Shown: positions 7,430 through 15,541, numbered from the stretch's first letter. The stretch: 53,077 nt of DNA from Anaerolineales bacterium (GCA_019187665.1 JABARH010000035.1:1-53077), one strand, 5' to 3'. The notes: generated by a model from the letters alone, not told the origin. A program made the numbers and translations.

Positions 7430-8422
7430 TCATTCCACAAAATGACATGCGACTCGTCTCACATTTTCTGAAGACGAAGTGCCGCTTCGTACCTGACGTA
7501 AAGCTGGTTCTGTTTCCTGACAAATTCTCCGCCCCGCGGCGATCGGGCACCGCGTATGGAATCGGCATCCGCTCGGCGGGTTGACGGGACTCGGCACGTT
7601 CCCTTCCAACACTTTCAACTCGCGCTTCCTATCCACAACAGGCATGGGGATCGCGCCGAACAACGCCTGCGTGTACGGATGCAACGGCTCATTGAACACT
7701 TCTTCTGCATCGCCCAACTCGACCAACTTGCCCAAATACATCACGCCGATTCGGTCGCTGATGTGTTGCACAACATTGAGATCATGCGAGATAAATAAAT
7801 ATGTGAGTCCCAGCGACTTCTTGAGTTCATCCAGCAAATTGATGATCTGCGCCTGAACGGATACATCCAATGCGGAGGTTGGCTCGTCCAGCACGATCAA
7901 CTTGGGATTCAACGCCAACGCCCGCGCCACCGCCACGCGTTGACATTGCCCGCCCGACATCTCATGCGGAAAACGGTCAAGGTGTTGTTTGCCCAAGCCG
8001 ACTTGTTCCAGCAACTCAACGACTCGATTCCGAATCTCATTCGCTGGCAACGCCTTATGCGCATTCAACGGCTCGGCGATGATCTGCTCCACCGTCAAGC
8101 GTGGACTCAACGACGAAAGCGGATTCTGGAACACGATCTGCATCTCGCGCCGAATCGGTTTCATTTTGTTTTTGTCAATCGCTGTAATATCTTTCCCGTC
8201 AAAGACCACTTTGCCCGAAGTCGGCTCGATGAGCCGCAAGACCATCCGCCCGAGGGTTGTCTTCCCGCATCCCGATTCGCCGACCAAGCCAAACGTCTCG
8301 CCTGAAGCGATGGTCAAATCCACCCCATCCACCGCATAGACGTGTTGAACTTGTCCCGAAAGCCACCCGCCAGGCAATCGGAAATATTTTTTGAGAGCGT
8401 GAAGTTCGATGAGGGCAGTCAT
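7430..8422 (-). CDS. Oligopeptide/dipeptide-type ABC importer ATPase (OppF/DppF-like)
   Basis: This 330-residue ATPase shows Walker A (GESGCGKT), Q-loop, signature MSGGQ and Walker B (LIVLDEPTSALD). The C-terminal oligopeptide-transporter extension has PVNPPSGCRFHTRCP, a cysteine cluster typical of OppD/OppF. It pairs with the ATPase encoded upstream to drive the two permeases. It is the fifth gene of the minus-strand importer operon. Its stop codon overlaps the ribosome site of the nitrilase gene. Confidence 0.92.
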   Translation of the reverse strand: MTALIELHALKKYFRLPGGWLSGQVQHVYAVDGVDLTIASGETFGLVGESGCGKTTLGRMVLRLIEPTSGKVVFDGKDITAIDKNKMKPIRREMQIVFQNPLSSLSPRLTVEQIIAEPLNAHKALPANEIRNRVVELLEQVGLGKQHLDRFPHEMSGGQCQRVAVARALALNPKLIVLDEPTSALDVSVQAQIINLLDELKKSLGLTYLFISHDLNVVQHISDRIGVMYLGKLVELGDAEEVFNEPLHPYTQALFGAIPMPVVDRKRELKVLEGNVPSPVNPPSGCRFHTRCPIAAGRRICQETEPALRQVRSGTSSSENVRRVACHFVE

Positions 8423-8504
8423 TGGTTATCAGTTATTAGTGATCAGTTATCAGTTCTTGTTTCAAATTTATTTCGGTGGTCTCGATACTGTGGGCGAATG
8501 CCGC
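8423..8504. repeat. Intergenic repeats between the two ATPase genes
   Basis: Positions 8423-8456 hold short near-tandem units of the TTATCAGT type. Positions 8470-8520 hold an inverted pair (GGTGGTCTCGATAC and CTACTCGACCATCGAG) that also encodes the last residues of the upstream ATPase. It looks like repeat invasion of an operon gap. Confidence 0.55.
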
Positions 8505-9485
8505 CTACTCGACCATCGAGGTCTCCACCAAAAAACACGCCGCCTTATGCCCTTCGCTGACCTTCAACAACGCGGGCGATTCAACGCGGCAGCGTTCAAA
8601 CACAAACTCACAGCGGTCCGCAAACGCACAGCCTCGAATCGCTCCAGGGTTCGACGGGACCGTGCCAGGGATCGCCGCCATCTTTTTGCCACGCGAGCCA
8701 GGGCGTGGAATGGCGTTCATCAACCCGCGTGTGTAGGGATGCTTCGGGTTGTTGAAAATATCCTCGGTCGAGCCGATCTCCGCCACACGACCCGCGTATA
8801 AAACGGCGAGACGGTCACAGGTTTGCGCGACGACTCCCAAATTGTGTGTGATAAGAATGACCGAAAAATCGAATTGCGCTTGCAGGTCTTTGAGAAGTTT
8901 CAATATCTGCGCTTGAATGGTGACATCCAGCGCCGTGGTCGGTTCATCGGCGATCAACAATTGCGGACGGCACGAGAGCGCCATGGCGATCATCACTCGT
9001 TGTTGTTGTCCGCCCGAGAGTTGATGCGGATACGATCTCAAAATTCTCCCCACATCGGGCAAGCCCACCGCTTCGAGCATTTCGTTTGCCCGCGCGGAGG
9101 CTTGCGCCGCGTTCAACTCGGTGTGTTGACGAATGACTCGCATGATCTGTGAGCCGACGGTGAAGACAGGGTTGAGCGATGAAGATGGGTCTTGAAAGAT
9201 CATCGCAATTTTTCCGCCGCGCACTCGTTCCATTTCGTGAGCGGGCAGGTCGAGCAGGTTGGTTTCGTCGAAATGGATCATGCCGTTCGTGATCCGCGCC
9301 GAACGCGGCAGGAGGTTCAAGACCGAAAGCCCTGTCACCGTTTTGCCGCATCCCGTTTCACCGACGAGCCCGAACACTTCGCCGCGTTTTACGTCGAACG
9401 AGATTCCATTCAACGCCTTGAGCGCGCCGCGCGAAGTTCTGAATTCGAGATTCAGATCGGAAACGGTGAGGAGAGGTGTGTTCAT
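8505..9485 (-). CDS. Oligopeptide/dipeptide-type ABC importer ATPase (OppD/DppD-like)
   Basis: This 326-residue ATPase has Walker A (GETGCGKT), signature LSGGQQQRV, Walker B (LLIADEPTTALD) and the oligopeptide-type C-terminal region with CAFADRCEF. I start it at ATG 9483-9485. The longer frame to 9740 runs through a repeat element and its translation (HCEEGVSPTKQSPSL) is repeat-derived. No strong Shine-Dalgarno sequence precedes this ATG, possibly because the repeat at 9501-9600 replaced the original upstream region. Confidence 0.9.
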   Translation of the reverse strand: MNTPLLTVSDLNLEFRTSRGALKALNGISFDVKRGEVFGLVGETGCGKTVTGLSVLNLLPRSARITNGMIHFDETNLLDLPAHEMERVRGGKIAMIFQDPSSSLNPVFTVGSQIMRVIRQHTELNAAQASARANEMLEAVGLPDVGRILRSYPHQLSGGQQQRVMIAMALSCRPQLLIADEPTTALDVTIQAQILKLLKDLQAQFDFSVILITHNLGVVAQTCDRLAVLYAGRVAEIGSTEDIFNNPKHPYTRGLMNAIPRPGSRGKKMAAIPGTVPSNPGAIRGCAFADRCEFVFERCRVESPALLKVSEGHKAACFLVETSMVE

Positions 9486-9500
9486 AAAAAATTCTGATCC

Positions 9501-9600
9501 GTCATTGCGAGCGAAGCGAAGCAATCCCCTGCGAGGACGATGTCTCCAACACAGTGACGGGGATTGCTTCGTCGGGCTAACGCCCTCCTCGCAATGACGG
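9501..9600. repeat. Inverted-repeat element with GTCATTGCGAG ends (MITE/REP-like)
   Basis: The element opens with GTCATTGCGAGCGAAGCGAA and closes with the inverted CTCGCAATGAC. Inner arms GCAATCCCC/GGGGATTGC also pair, giving an almost full-length hairpin. Elements with these ends are widespread in bacterial genomes. It sits in the operon between a permease gene and the next ATPase gene. Confidence 0.8.
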
Positions 9601-9606
9601 TAGTGT

Positions 9607-10494
9607 TCATCGGTATTGTCTCGGGTCAAAAATATCTCGCAGGGTATCGCCAAGCAAATTAAAAGCCAGCACCACGATAAAGATCGCCATGCCAGGGAAC
9701 GTCGCGATCCACCATTGATTGAGCATGTACGTGCGCCCATCGCTGACCATCAAGCCCCAATCGGGCGCGGGGGGCTGGGTGCCGAGTCCCAGAAACGCGA
9801 GCCCGCCCATCGCAAGGATGACCGTACCCATATCCACTGTGGCTTGCACAAGGATCGGCGAGATCGTATTCGGCAAAATGTGACGGAGGACGATCACCGC
9901 GTCACTCACCCCCGCGGCTTGCGCGGCTTCGACGAAATATCTCTCCCTCAAGCCGACCGCCACGCCGCGCGCAATGCGCGTGTACCAGGGCCACCACGAG
10001 ATGATGAGCGCGATGGCGGCTTTATCGAGTCCGCGACCGAGTGCGAATGCGATTGCCATTGCCAACAATAATGATGGGAATGCCAAAAATAAATCCGTGA
10101 TGCGCATGACGATCTCGTCAATCCAGCCGCCTTTGTAGCCTGCCAACGCTCCCAGCGGCGCGCCGATCAACACTGCCAGCGCCACCACAAAGATGGGAAT
10201 GATCAACGCCGCCCGCGCGCCGACAATGACACGGCTCAAAATGTCGCGCCCGAGTTTGTCCGCGCCGAAGAGGTTGTGCGACGAAGGCACAGCCAGCGTA
10301 TTGGATGCGTTCGTCCGCCCCGCGCCTTCTTCTGGAAACGGCGCGACTTGATTCGCAAAGACCGCCATCAAGATGAAGACCGCGATGATGATCACGCTCG
10401 CCAGCGAAAGCGGGTCGCGCGCGATGACAGAAACCACATGCCGCCACGTGCGGGTGGATTCGGGTTCGAGGGAGGGGATGGCGGGTAGAGTCAT
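9607..10494 (-). CDS. ABC importer permease (OppC/DppC-like)
   Basis: This 295-residue inner-membrane permease has an N-terminal segment (about residues 35-55), an OppC-type N domain, a conserved FGADKLGRDILSR block, and about five more hydrophobic segments. The EAA loop for ATPase docking is EAAQAAGVSDAVIVLRHILPN. I take ATG 10492-10494; the 31-residue extension in the longer frame is translated from the repeat upstream. It should form the channel with the permease encoded at 10752-11774. Confidence 0.9.
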   Translation of the reverse strand: MTLPAIPSLEPESTRTWRHVVSVIARDPLSLASVIIIAVFILMAVFANQVAPFPEEGAGRTNASNTLAVPSSHNLFGADKLGRDILSRVIVGARAALIIPIFVVALAVLIGAPLGALAGYKGGWIDEIVMRITDLFLAFPSLLLAMAIAFALGRGLDKAAIALIISWWPWYTRIARGVAVGLRERYFVEAAQAAGVSDAVIVLRHILPNTISPILVQATVDMGTVILAMGGLAFLGLGTQPPAPDWGLMVSDGRTYMLNQWWIATFPGMAIFIVVLAFNLLGDTLRDIFDPRQYR

Positions 10495-10503
10495 ATTTTT
10501 TCT

Positions 10504-10748
10504 CGTACGGCAAATTTCAATTTGCCCTGCTCGGCGCAAGATAAATCTTTCCGTACGGCAACTTTCAAGTTGCCCAACGAAGTGCAAGATAAATCTTGCG
10601 GTACGCGTTCACTTCAAACTTATCCTCGGATCAACCCAGGCTTGGAGGATATCCACAACAAGATTGATCAACACATAGCCCGTCGCGCCGAAAACGTACG
10701 GCAACTTTCAAGTTGCCCCATTGGGCGCAAGATAAATCTTGCGGTACG
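10504..10748. repeat. Three copies of a twin-hairpin element in a tandem duplication
   Basis: Copies b (10552-10605) and c (10695-10748) each have outer arms CGTAC/GTACG, a first hairpin GGCAACTT-TC-AAGTTGCC and a second GCAAGAT-AA-ATCTTGC. Copy a (10504-10557) carries the first hairpin as GGCAAATT-TC-AATTTGCC, a compensatory C-G to A-T change. The 143-bp spacing of b and c reflects a tandem duplication that includes the dppB-like gene 3' end. Confidence 0.85.
10606..10694 (-). pseudogene. Duplicated 3' end of the dppB-like permease gene
   Basis: These 89 bases repeat, with about ten differences, the last ~85 bases of the permease gene at 10752-11774 (matching 10749-10837), including its terminal codons. 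With the hairpin element they form one 143-bp tandem unit. It is a non-functional relic made either by recombination between element copies or as a duplication accompanying element insertion. Confidence 0.8.
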
Positions 10749-10751
10749 CGT

Positions 10752-11774
10752 TCACTTTAAACTTATCCGAGGGTCAACCCAGGCTTGGAGGATATCCACA
10801 ACGAGGTTGATGAGCACGTAGCCCGTCGCGCCGAAGAGGGTCATGCCCATGATGGCGGGATAGTCGAGGCTCAATAATGAGCGGACGGTAAACAATCCAA
10901 GCCCAGGCCAGTTGAAAATAATTTCGACGAAGAACGTGCCAGTTAATGCGAATGCAAACGTGAGACCAAGCACCGTCAACGTGGGACTGATGGCGTTCTT
11001 GAGCGCGTACAGATAAATAATGACGCGTTGTTTGATGCCGTACGCTTTCGCCGTGCGGATGTAATCCTGTTCGAGAGTCTCGAGCATGGCGGCGCGCGTC
11101 ATGCGGGCGATGAGTCCCGTCGGGTAGGCGGACAGGGTGACGGCGGGAAGGATGAGGTGTAGAAAAGCATCCTTGAGGGTGACCCAGTTCGAGGTCAGAA
11201 AAGAATCGAGCAGGATGAAATCCGTAATTTTGGTCAACGGATCCGTGAATCGCAGGTCCGCATCCACACGTCCCGCGAGAGGCAGGAGTTCGAGATTGCG
11301 AAAGAAAATAATTTGAAGGATGAGTCCAAGAAAAAAGGCGGGCATCGAAACGCCGATGATCGAAAGCGAGCGGACGGCGAGGTCGGGGAGTTTGCCTTGC
11401 GATTGCGCGCTCAACACACCGAGCGGAACGCCGATGGCGGCGGCGAGAAACATGCCGAAGAAAAGTAATTCGAGCGTGGCGGGCAGGCGACCCGTCAACT
11501 CTTGTAACACGGGACGTTTTGTCGCGATGGATGTGCCAAGATCGCCGCGCGAAAGTTCCTGCATGTAGATGACGTATTGCACGGGGAGCGGTTTATCGAG
11601 ACCGAGTTGTTTGGTGACGCGGTCAATGTCCTCCTGCCGCGCTTTGGGACCGATGTACATCGCGGCGGCGTCGTTCGGCGCCACGCGCGCGATGAAGAAC
11701 GTGATGACCGACACGCCCAGCAATACAAAGATGGAGGTAAGCAATCGGCGGAGGATGAATTCGAGTCGTTGCAT
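10752..11774 (-). CDS. ABC importer permease (OppB/DppB-like)
   Basis: This 340-residue inner-membrane permease has an N-terminal helix (RRLLTSIFVLLGVSVITFF), the OppB-type N domain with APNDAA and GLDKPLPVQYV, about five further hydrophobic segments, and the EAA docking loop near YIRTAKAYGIKQRVIIYLYALKNA. I choose ATG 11772-11774; the alternative start 7 codons upstream (GTG) is translated from the CACAGAGA repeat. It partners with the OppC-like permease downstream. About 90 bases of its 3' end are duplicated immediately downstream. Confidence 0.9.
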   Translation of the reverse strand: MQRLEFILRRLLTSIFVLLGVSVITFFIARVAPNDAAAMYIGPKARQEDIDRVTKQLGLDKPLPVQYVIYMQELSRGDLGTSIATKRPVLQELTGRLPATLELLFFGMFLAAAIGVPLGVLSAQSQGKLPDLAVRSLSIIGVSMPAFFLGLILQIIFFRNLELLPLAGRVDADLRFTDPLTKITDFILLDSFLTSNWVTLKDAFLHLILPAVTLSAYPTGLIARMTRAAMLETLEQDYIRTAKAYGIKQRVIIYLYALKNAISPTLTVLGLTFAFALTGTFFVEIIFNWPGLGLFTVRSLLSLDYPAIMGMTLFGATGYVLINLVVDILQAWVDPRISLK

Positions 11775-11782
11775 GAAATTCT

Positions 11783-11849
11783 GCCACAGAGACACAGAGC
11801 CACAGAGAGTTTTTAAATTTTACTCAGCGCTCTCTGTGACTCTGTGGCT
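11783..11849. repeat. CACAGAGA octamer repeat with inverted arm
   Basis: Three 8-bp units of the form CACAGAGN are followed after a ~20-bp spacer by the inverted CTCTCTGTGACTCTGTGGC, giving a long hairpin. It lies directly upstream of the permease start. Confidence 0.65.
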
Positions 11850-11905
11850 AATTCAATGGTCAGTGATTAATTAGGTAGTCGTCCAGAAGTCTTCATAAAT
11901 TTGGG

Positions 11906-11961
11906 CGTGTAGTTGGCGTTCTCTAACGCCAACGGGGACGTTAGAGAACGTCCCCTACACG
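11906..11961. repeat. Perfect three-way-junction element (CTCT and AGAG loops)
   Basis: Outer arms CGTGTA (11906-11911) and TACACG (11956-11961) enclose two 22-nt hairpins with no unpaired junction base: GTTGGCGTT-CTCT-AACGCCAAC (11912-11933) and GGGGACGTT-AGAG-AACGTCCCC (11934-11955). It lies in the operon gap between the binding-protein gene and the first permease gene, where a stem-loop could adjust mRNA stability and relative expression (inference). Confidence 0.85.
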
Positions 11962-11980
11962 TAAAAATATTTTCGGACGA

Positions 11981-13639
11981 TTATTTGGCGGCTCTCAACT
12001 GATAGAAGAAGTAATGCACGAACGGATAGTTGAGATTGTACTTGAAGCCCTCGATGCTCTTCGGCACGACGAAGACCGCCATCGTATCGAAGAAGAACAC
12101 GGCGGGCGCTTCCTCCACAAGGAGTTTATTCGCTTCGACGTATTTGGCTTTCGAGCCTGCATAGTCGGTGGCAGTGATCGCGCCAGCCACGTCCATCAAC
12201 GCGTTGTATTCATCGTTCTTCCAATAGGACAGGTTGAACTTGGTCGCGTTGAGATACGGAGGTTCCGCGCCCGCATAGAACATGGACCACATGTTGTCCG
12301 CGCCCGCATCGGAATAGGTGGGCCAATACAACAGGAGGAACATATCTTGCGCGGTGGCGGGATCGGTCTTGGCGAGTTCCCACTGCTGACCAAACGCCAG
12401 CGGCTCGACGGTCACATCCACGCCGATCTGCGCGAACGAATCTTTAATGAGCGGCGCGAAGGCTGCCTCAACAGCGTTCTCAGAGGCGTACGTCAAGCGG
12501 ATGCTGAATCCGCCGCCCTCGTGACCCGCTTCTTTGAGCAGGGCTTTGGCTTTATCGAGATCATACGAGTAGCGGAAGACGCTGTCGTCCCACGGGAAGA
12601 CGCCCGCAGGAACGGGACCATAACTTTGTGTGCCGAGTCCGTTCGCGCCGATGGCGATGATGTCGTCATACGGAATCGCGTACGAAAGCGCCTGACGGAC
12701 TTTCACATCATCCAATGGAGCTTTCAACGTATTGAAGAAGCCGACGTAGTTAAAGAATGAAGGTTCTCTGAATACGGTGTAGTTGGGATCGTTGTCAAAC
12801 GCGGCGATGTTATCGGCGGGCAAACCAGCGGCAAGTTCCACTTCGCCGCCTTCGAGCATTTGCTGGCGCGTCGTCGCCTCAGGGACGATGGATACGACAA
12901 CCTTTTCATATTGACCCGCTTCCCATCCGCCCCAGTATTCGGTGTTCTGCGTGAAGACGATCTCGGCATCGGGCGTGTACGACTCAACCATGTACGGACC
13001 CGTCCCATAACTCTTGCCGTCTGCCCAGAAGGTTTCGTCGGCGGCTCCCGCTTCGAGCGCTTTCGGGCTGACGATCCAGGCTCCGTAGAGGGAGGAAGCG
13101 ATCAAGTCCACAGGCGCCGCCCACTTGAGGTTGAATTTCACGGTGGAGTCGTCCACCACTTCCACATTATCAAGCGGAAGCCAGATGAACGATGCACCCG
13201 CGCGTTCGACAGCCGCGTCAATGGATGCTTTCACAGCGGCGGCATTCATCGGCTCGCCGTCGTGGAATTTGACTCCCGAACGCAGATGGAACGTGTACGC
13301 CAAACCGTCGGCGCTCACTTCCCAGCTTTCGGCAAGCAACGGCGTGTATGTTTCTGCCGAGCCAGGCGGGTTGATGCGCAAGAGCTGTTCATAGGAGTTG
13401 GCGAGATACGAAGCCTCGGTGGAGAACGAAGCGATCGGGTCCCACGTGGTGATGTTGGCGGAGTTGGCGATCTTCAGCACCAACGGCGCGGCTGGCGGTT
13501 CAGTCGGCGCGGCAGTGGCGGGCGCGTCCGTCGCGGGCGCATCCGTCGCCGCTGGGGGCGCTTCGACGGCGGGCGCGCACGCGCTCAGGATCACCGACAG
13601 CGCTACGAGCAAAGACAAAAACAGGGTAAAGCGTTTCAT
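11981..13639 (-). CDS. Peptide-type ABC transporter substrate-binding lipoprotein
   Basis: This 552-residue lipoprotein has a signal peptide with lipobox LSAC (Cys21), an Ala-Pro-Thr-rich tether (residues about 22-58), and a family-5 binding protein body (NSANITTWDP; ESWEVSADGLAYTFHLRSGVKFHDGEP is the family hallmark). It captures the ligand outside the membrane and delivers it to the permeases. Start ATG 13637-13639 has AAGGAG 6-7 nt upstream; a longer frame adds six residues without a better ribosome site. It is the first gene of the operon SBP-permease-permease-ATPase-ATPase-nitrilase. The family covers peptides, nickel, opines and others, so the ligand is unknown. Confidence 0.92.
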   Translation of the reverse strand: MKRFTLFLSLLVALSVILSACAPAVEAPPAATDAPATDAPATAAPTEPPAAPLVLKIANSANITTWDPIASFSTEASYLANSYEQLLRINPPGSAETYTPLLAESWEVSADGLAYTFHLRSGVKFHDGEPMNAAAVKASIDAAVERAGASFIWLPLDNVEVVDDSTVKFNLKWAAPVDLIASSLYGAWIVSPKALEAGAADETFWADGKSYGTGPYMVESYTPDAEIVFTQNTEYWGGWEAGQYEKVVVSIVPEATTRQQMLEGGEVELAAGLPADNIAAFDNDPNYTVFREPSFFNYVGFFNTLKAPLDDVKVRQALSYAIPYDDIIAIGANGLGTQSYGPVPAGVFPWDDSVFRYSYDLDKAKALLKEAGHEGGGFSIRLTYASENAVEAAFAPLIKDSFAQIGVDVTVEPLAFGQQWELAKTDPATAQDMFLLLYWPTYSDAGADNMWSMFYAGAEPPYLNATKFNLSYWKNDEYNALMDVAGAITATDYAGSKAKYVEANKLLVEEAPAVFFFDTMAVFVVPKSIEGFKYNLNYPFVHYFFYQLRAAK

Positions 13640-13720
13640 GGTTTCTCCTTTTGGCATGTGGATAACGCTGGCAGTGTATCATGCTCGGTTTGCAAAAAGT
13701 TTGCAGGCAGAGGTTCCAAA

Positions 13721-13965
13721 AACCCCTCTCCCGTCTACCACTCGCTACGCTCGGGTATGCTTCGCGATCCCCCAAGGGGGAGATGCCCAAGCCTCCTCAA
13801 CCCAACCTGTGACTTGGAAATTCAACAAAATCATCAACCGACCAGCCCCCTTCCCACCCTTCGACAGGCTCAGGGCAGGTTTGGGAAGCGCCGCGCTGAG
13901 CGTGCCGAAGCGGGCGGGGGGATAGGTCAAACGGACACGCCGATCATTATGGTTATGGGGGTGAG
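13721..13965. repeat. Cassette repeat, copy 1
   Basis: This ~245-bp sequence begins ACCCCTCTCCCGTCTACC and ends near GATCATTATGGTTATGGGGG. It contains a REP-like inverted pair, CTTCGACAGGCTCAG and CTGAGCGTGCCGAAG. It recurs at 14917-15165, 16476-16724 and 17907-18130. Copy 1 is the most diverged in its middle and is the left edge of the toxin-antitoxin array. Confidence 0.9.
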
Positions 13966-14031
13966 TTCCCCAAAAAGGACGGACAAGAAAAATATCAGGT
14001 TGCGCAAATCTTTTTGTTGTAAAATTGACTC

Positions 14032-14355
14032 ATGCGAACCGTCGAGTTCCGTCGGCTGTTGGATTACGACAATGCCCTGCGTGTCATGTTCGAGACGGAG
14101 CGCGGACAAATCCTTCGGTTTGTTGTGCAATTGGAATGTCAATTTATGGAAGACGGCGAGTGGATTCCTGTGGTCAGGTATGATACCGCTCACGGATACG
14201 CCCACCGAGACATCATGCACCCAACCCAAAAGGAAGAAAAGACGGAAATGCCTGTGCCGAATTACAATGAAGCCTTTACGATTGCAATGGATGATGTTGT
14301 CGAAAAGCGATATGATTATCGCAGGAGATACGAACAATGGCTAAACCAAAAGTAA
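14032..14355 (+). CDS. Small protein, first gene of a putative toxin-antitoxin-like pair
   Basis: This 107-residue acidic-basic protein contains RYDTAHGYAHRDIMHP, a histidine-rich stretch I associate with small uncharacterised (DUF7718-like) proteins; the family name is uncertain. A TAAAAT -10 box at 14020-14025 is 6 nt before the ATG, so the mRNA may be leaderless. It overlaps the next gene by 19 nt, showing tight coupling. Its place in a run of bona fide toxin-antitoxin modules suggests a similar role, but I see no known toxin active site. Confidence 0.6.
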   Translation: MRTVEFRRLLDYDNALRVMFETERGQILRFVVQLECQFMEDGEWIPVVRYDTAHGYAHRDIMHPTQKEEKTEMPVPNYNEAFTIAMDDVVEKRYDYRRRYEQWLNQK

Positions 14356-14612
14356 ACGATGAAGTCGTCAAGAGGAATGTTCGCCTAACGGGCGAGATTA
14401 TCAAGTATGTGTTGAACAACCCGAAAATATTGGTTGTTCTGCCAGAGAAATTCGAGTTGGTGCTTTTGCCCGAAGACGATCCCGAAGTCCGCATGTTGAA
14501 TCTGGACTTGCTGGATAAATACGGAAGCGAAGGCAAGCCCATCGTGTTTGCCCGTGTCAACACGCACGCGCCAAAATGGAAACCGAATATCTTTGTGCCA
14601 GTCGCGGCATGA
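14337..14612 (+). CDS. Small DUF5647-like protein, partner of the overlapping gene
   Basis: This 91-residue protein (KFELVLLPEDDPEVRMLNLDLL; central acidic patch) resembles the small DUF5647-type proteins that accompany the upstream small protein family; I hold this name loosely. It starts within the upstream gene (19-nt overlap), the usual layout for toxin-antitoxin partners. A YgiT-type zinc-finger gene follows 25 nt later in the same cassette. Confidence 0.55.
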   Translation: MAKPKVNDEVVKRNVRLTGEIIKYVLNNPKILVVLPEKFELVLLPEDDPEVRMLNLDLLDKYGSEGKPIVFARVNTHAPKWKPNIFVPVAA

Positions 14613-14637
14613 AAAAGAGAGTAGATCAGGAGAGACT

Positions 14638-14871
14638 ATGATTTGTGATATTTGCGGTAAAAAAGGAGCGGAAGTCCGCCATGTGACTCGCAGTTACGGC
14701 AAAGGCGCGAACTTGCTGATCATCGAGAACGTGCCTGTGGTGGTCTGTCCCAACTGCGGAGAGACATATCTCACTGCGGAAACCTTGCATGAGATCGAGC
14801 GAATCAAGATGCACCGAAAGAATCTGGCTAAGAAGCGAAGCATCGCTGTCGCGGAGTTTGTGGAGGCATAG
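14638..14871 (+). CDS. YgiT-type zinc-finger protein (MqsA-N-like antitoxin)
   Basis: This 77-residue protein has two zinc-binding CxxC motifs (MICDICGKKG and VVCPNCGETYL) and a C-terminal helical tail. It belongs to the YgiT/MqsA N-terminal family, usually an antitoxin paired with a DUF4258 toxin. No DUF4258 gene is adjacent here, so the two small proteins upstream may be its partners, or it may be an orphan. ATG 14638 has AGGAG 6-7 nt upstream. A Rho-independent terminator follows its stop by 4 nt. Confidence 0.8.
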   Translation: MICDICGKKGAEVRHVTRSYGKGANLLIIENVPVVVCPNCGETYLTAETLHEIERIKMHRKNLAKKRSIAVAEFVEA

Positions 14872-14875
14872 GTTG

Positions 14876-14909
14876 AAAATCCGAAGTCACGTGGCTTCGG
14901 ATTTTTTGT
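14876..14909 (+). terminator. Rho-independent terminator closing cassette 1
   Basis: AATCCGAAG and CTTCGGATT pair, followed by six T. The same terminator with small changes closes the next two cassettes at 16433-16464 and 17866-17897, each time just before a cassette repeat. Confidence 0.9.
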
Positions 14910-14916
14910 TGCGGCG

Positions 14917-15165
14917 AAACCCCTCTCCCGTCTACCACTCGCTACGCTCGGGTATGCTTCGCGATCCCCCAAGGGGAAGATGCCAATCCATCATCGAACA
15001 AAATCTTTCCCATGGAAATTCAATAAAATCATCAACCGATCAGCCCCCCTTCCCACCCCTCGACAGGCTCAGGGCAGGTTTGGGAAGCGCCGCGCTGAGC
15101 GTGCCGAAGCGGGCGGGGGGATAGGTCAAGCCGTCGTGCCGATTATTACGATTCTCGGGGTGAGG
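14917..15165. repeat. Cassette repeat, copy 2
   Basis: This copy is nearly identical to copy 3 (16476-16724) over about 249 bp, including the inverted pair CTTCGACAGGCTCAG/CTGAGCGTGCCGAAG and the end GATTATTACGATTCTCGGGG. It starts 8 nt after the cassette-1 terminator. Confidence 0.95.
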
Positions 15166-15234
15166 TCAAACGGATGCGCCGATCAATCATCAAAATTGAG
15201 GTGAGGCTCAACCGAAAAAGAAGAATTTGCAGTC

Positions 15235-15263
15235 TTGCGCCTGTGTACACTTGTGCATATAAT
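15235..15263 (+). promoter_or_regulatory. Promoter of brnTA copy 1
   Basis: TTGCGC (15235-15240), a 17-nt spacer and TATAAT (15258-15263) form a clear sigma-70-type promoter. The -10 box ends 8 nt before the brnT ATG, so the mRNA should be leaderless or nearly so. Confidence 0.75.
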
Positions 15264-15271
15264 GGTGGGTA

Positions 15272-15541
15272 ATGAGTTACGAATGGGATCCCAACAAGGA
15301 AAAATCGAACTTCAGAAAACACGGCATTAAATTCGCGGATGCTGTGGGAGTCTTTGAGGATGAGAATGCCATCACGATTGAAGACGATGATGCAAGAGAA
15401 AGCCGCTTCATCGCCATCGGCATGGACTTTTTGAGCCGCATTCTGGTCGTGGTTTATACGTTTCGTAACATTGTTATTCGGATCATTTCCGCGCGAAAAG
15501 CGACCGCGCGTGAAAGAAAGATATACGAGGAGCAGAGATGA
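15272..15541 (+). CDS. brnT: BrnT-family toxin, copy 1
   Basis: This 89-residue protein has the BrnT signature YEWDPNKEKSNFRKHGIKF, then FADAVGVFEDE, a DDARESRFIAIG strand region and an RIISARKATARERKIYEE tail. BrnT is a RelE-fold ribonuclease that halts translation and is neutralised by BrnA. Its stop overlaps the brnA start by 4 nt (ATGA). A near-identical copy lies at 16790-17059. Confidence 0.92.
   Translation: MSYEWDPNKEKSNFRKHGIKFADAVGVFEDENAITIEDDDARESRFIAIGMDFLSRILVVVYTFRNIVIRIISARKATARERKIYEEQR

Noticed and set aside
10373..10821. Two ~100-residue plus-strand ORFs between the permease genes
   Set aside because: They are translations of the hairpin repeats and the duplicated permease end.
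12860..14344. 494-residue plus-strand ORF
   Set aside because: Antisense to the binding-protein gene and then running through repeats and another gene's frame; no family features.
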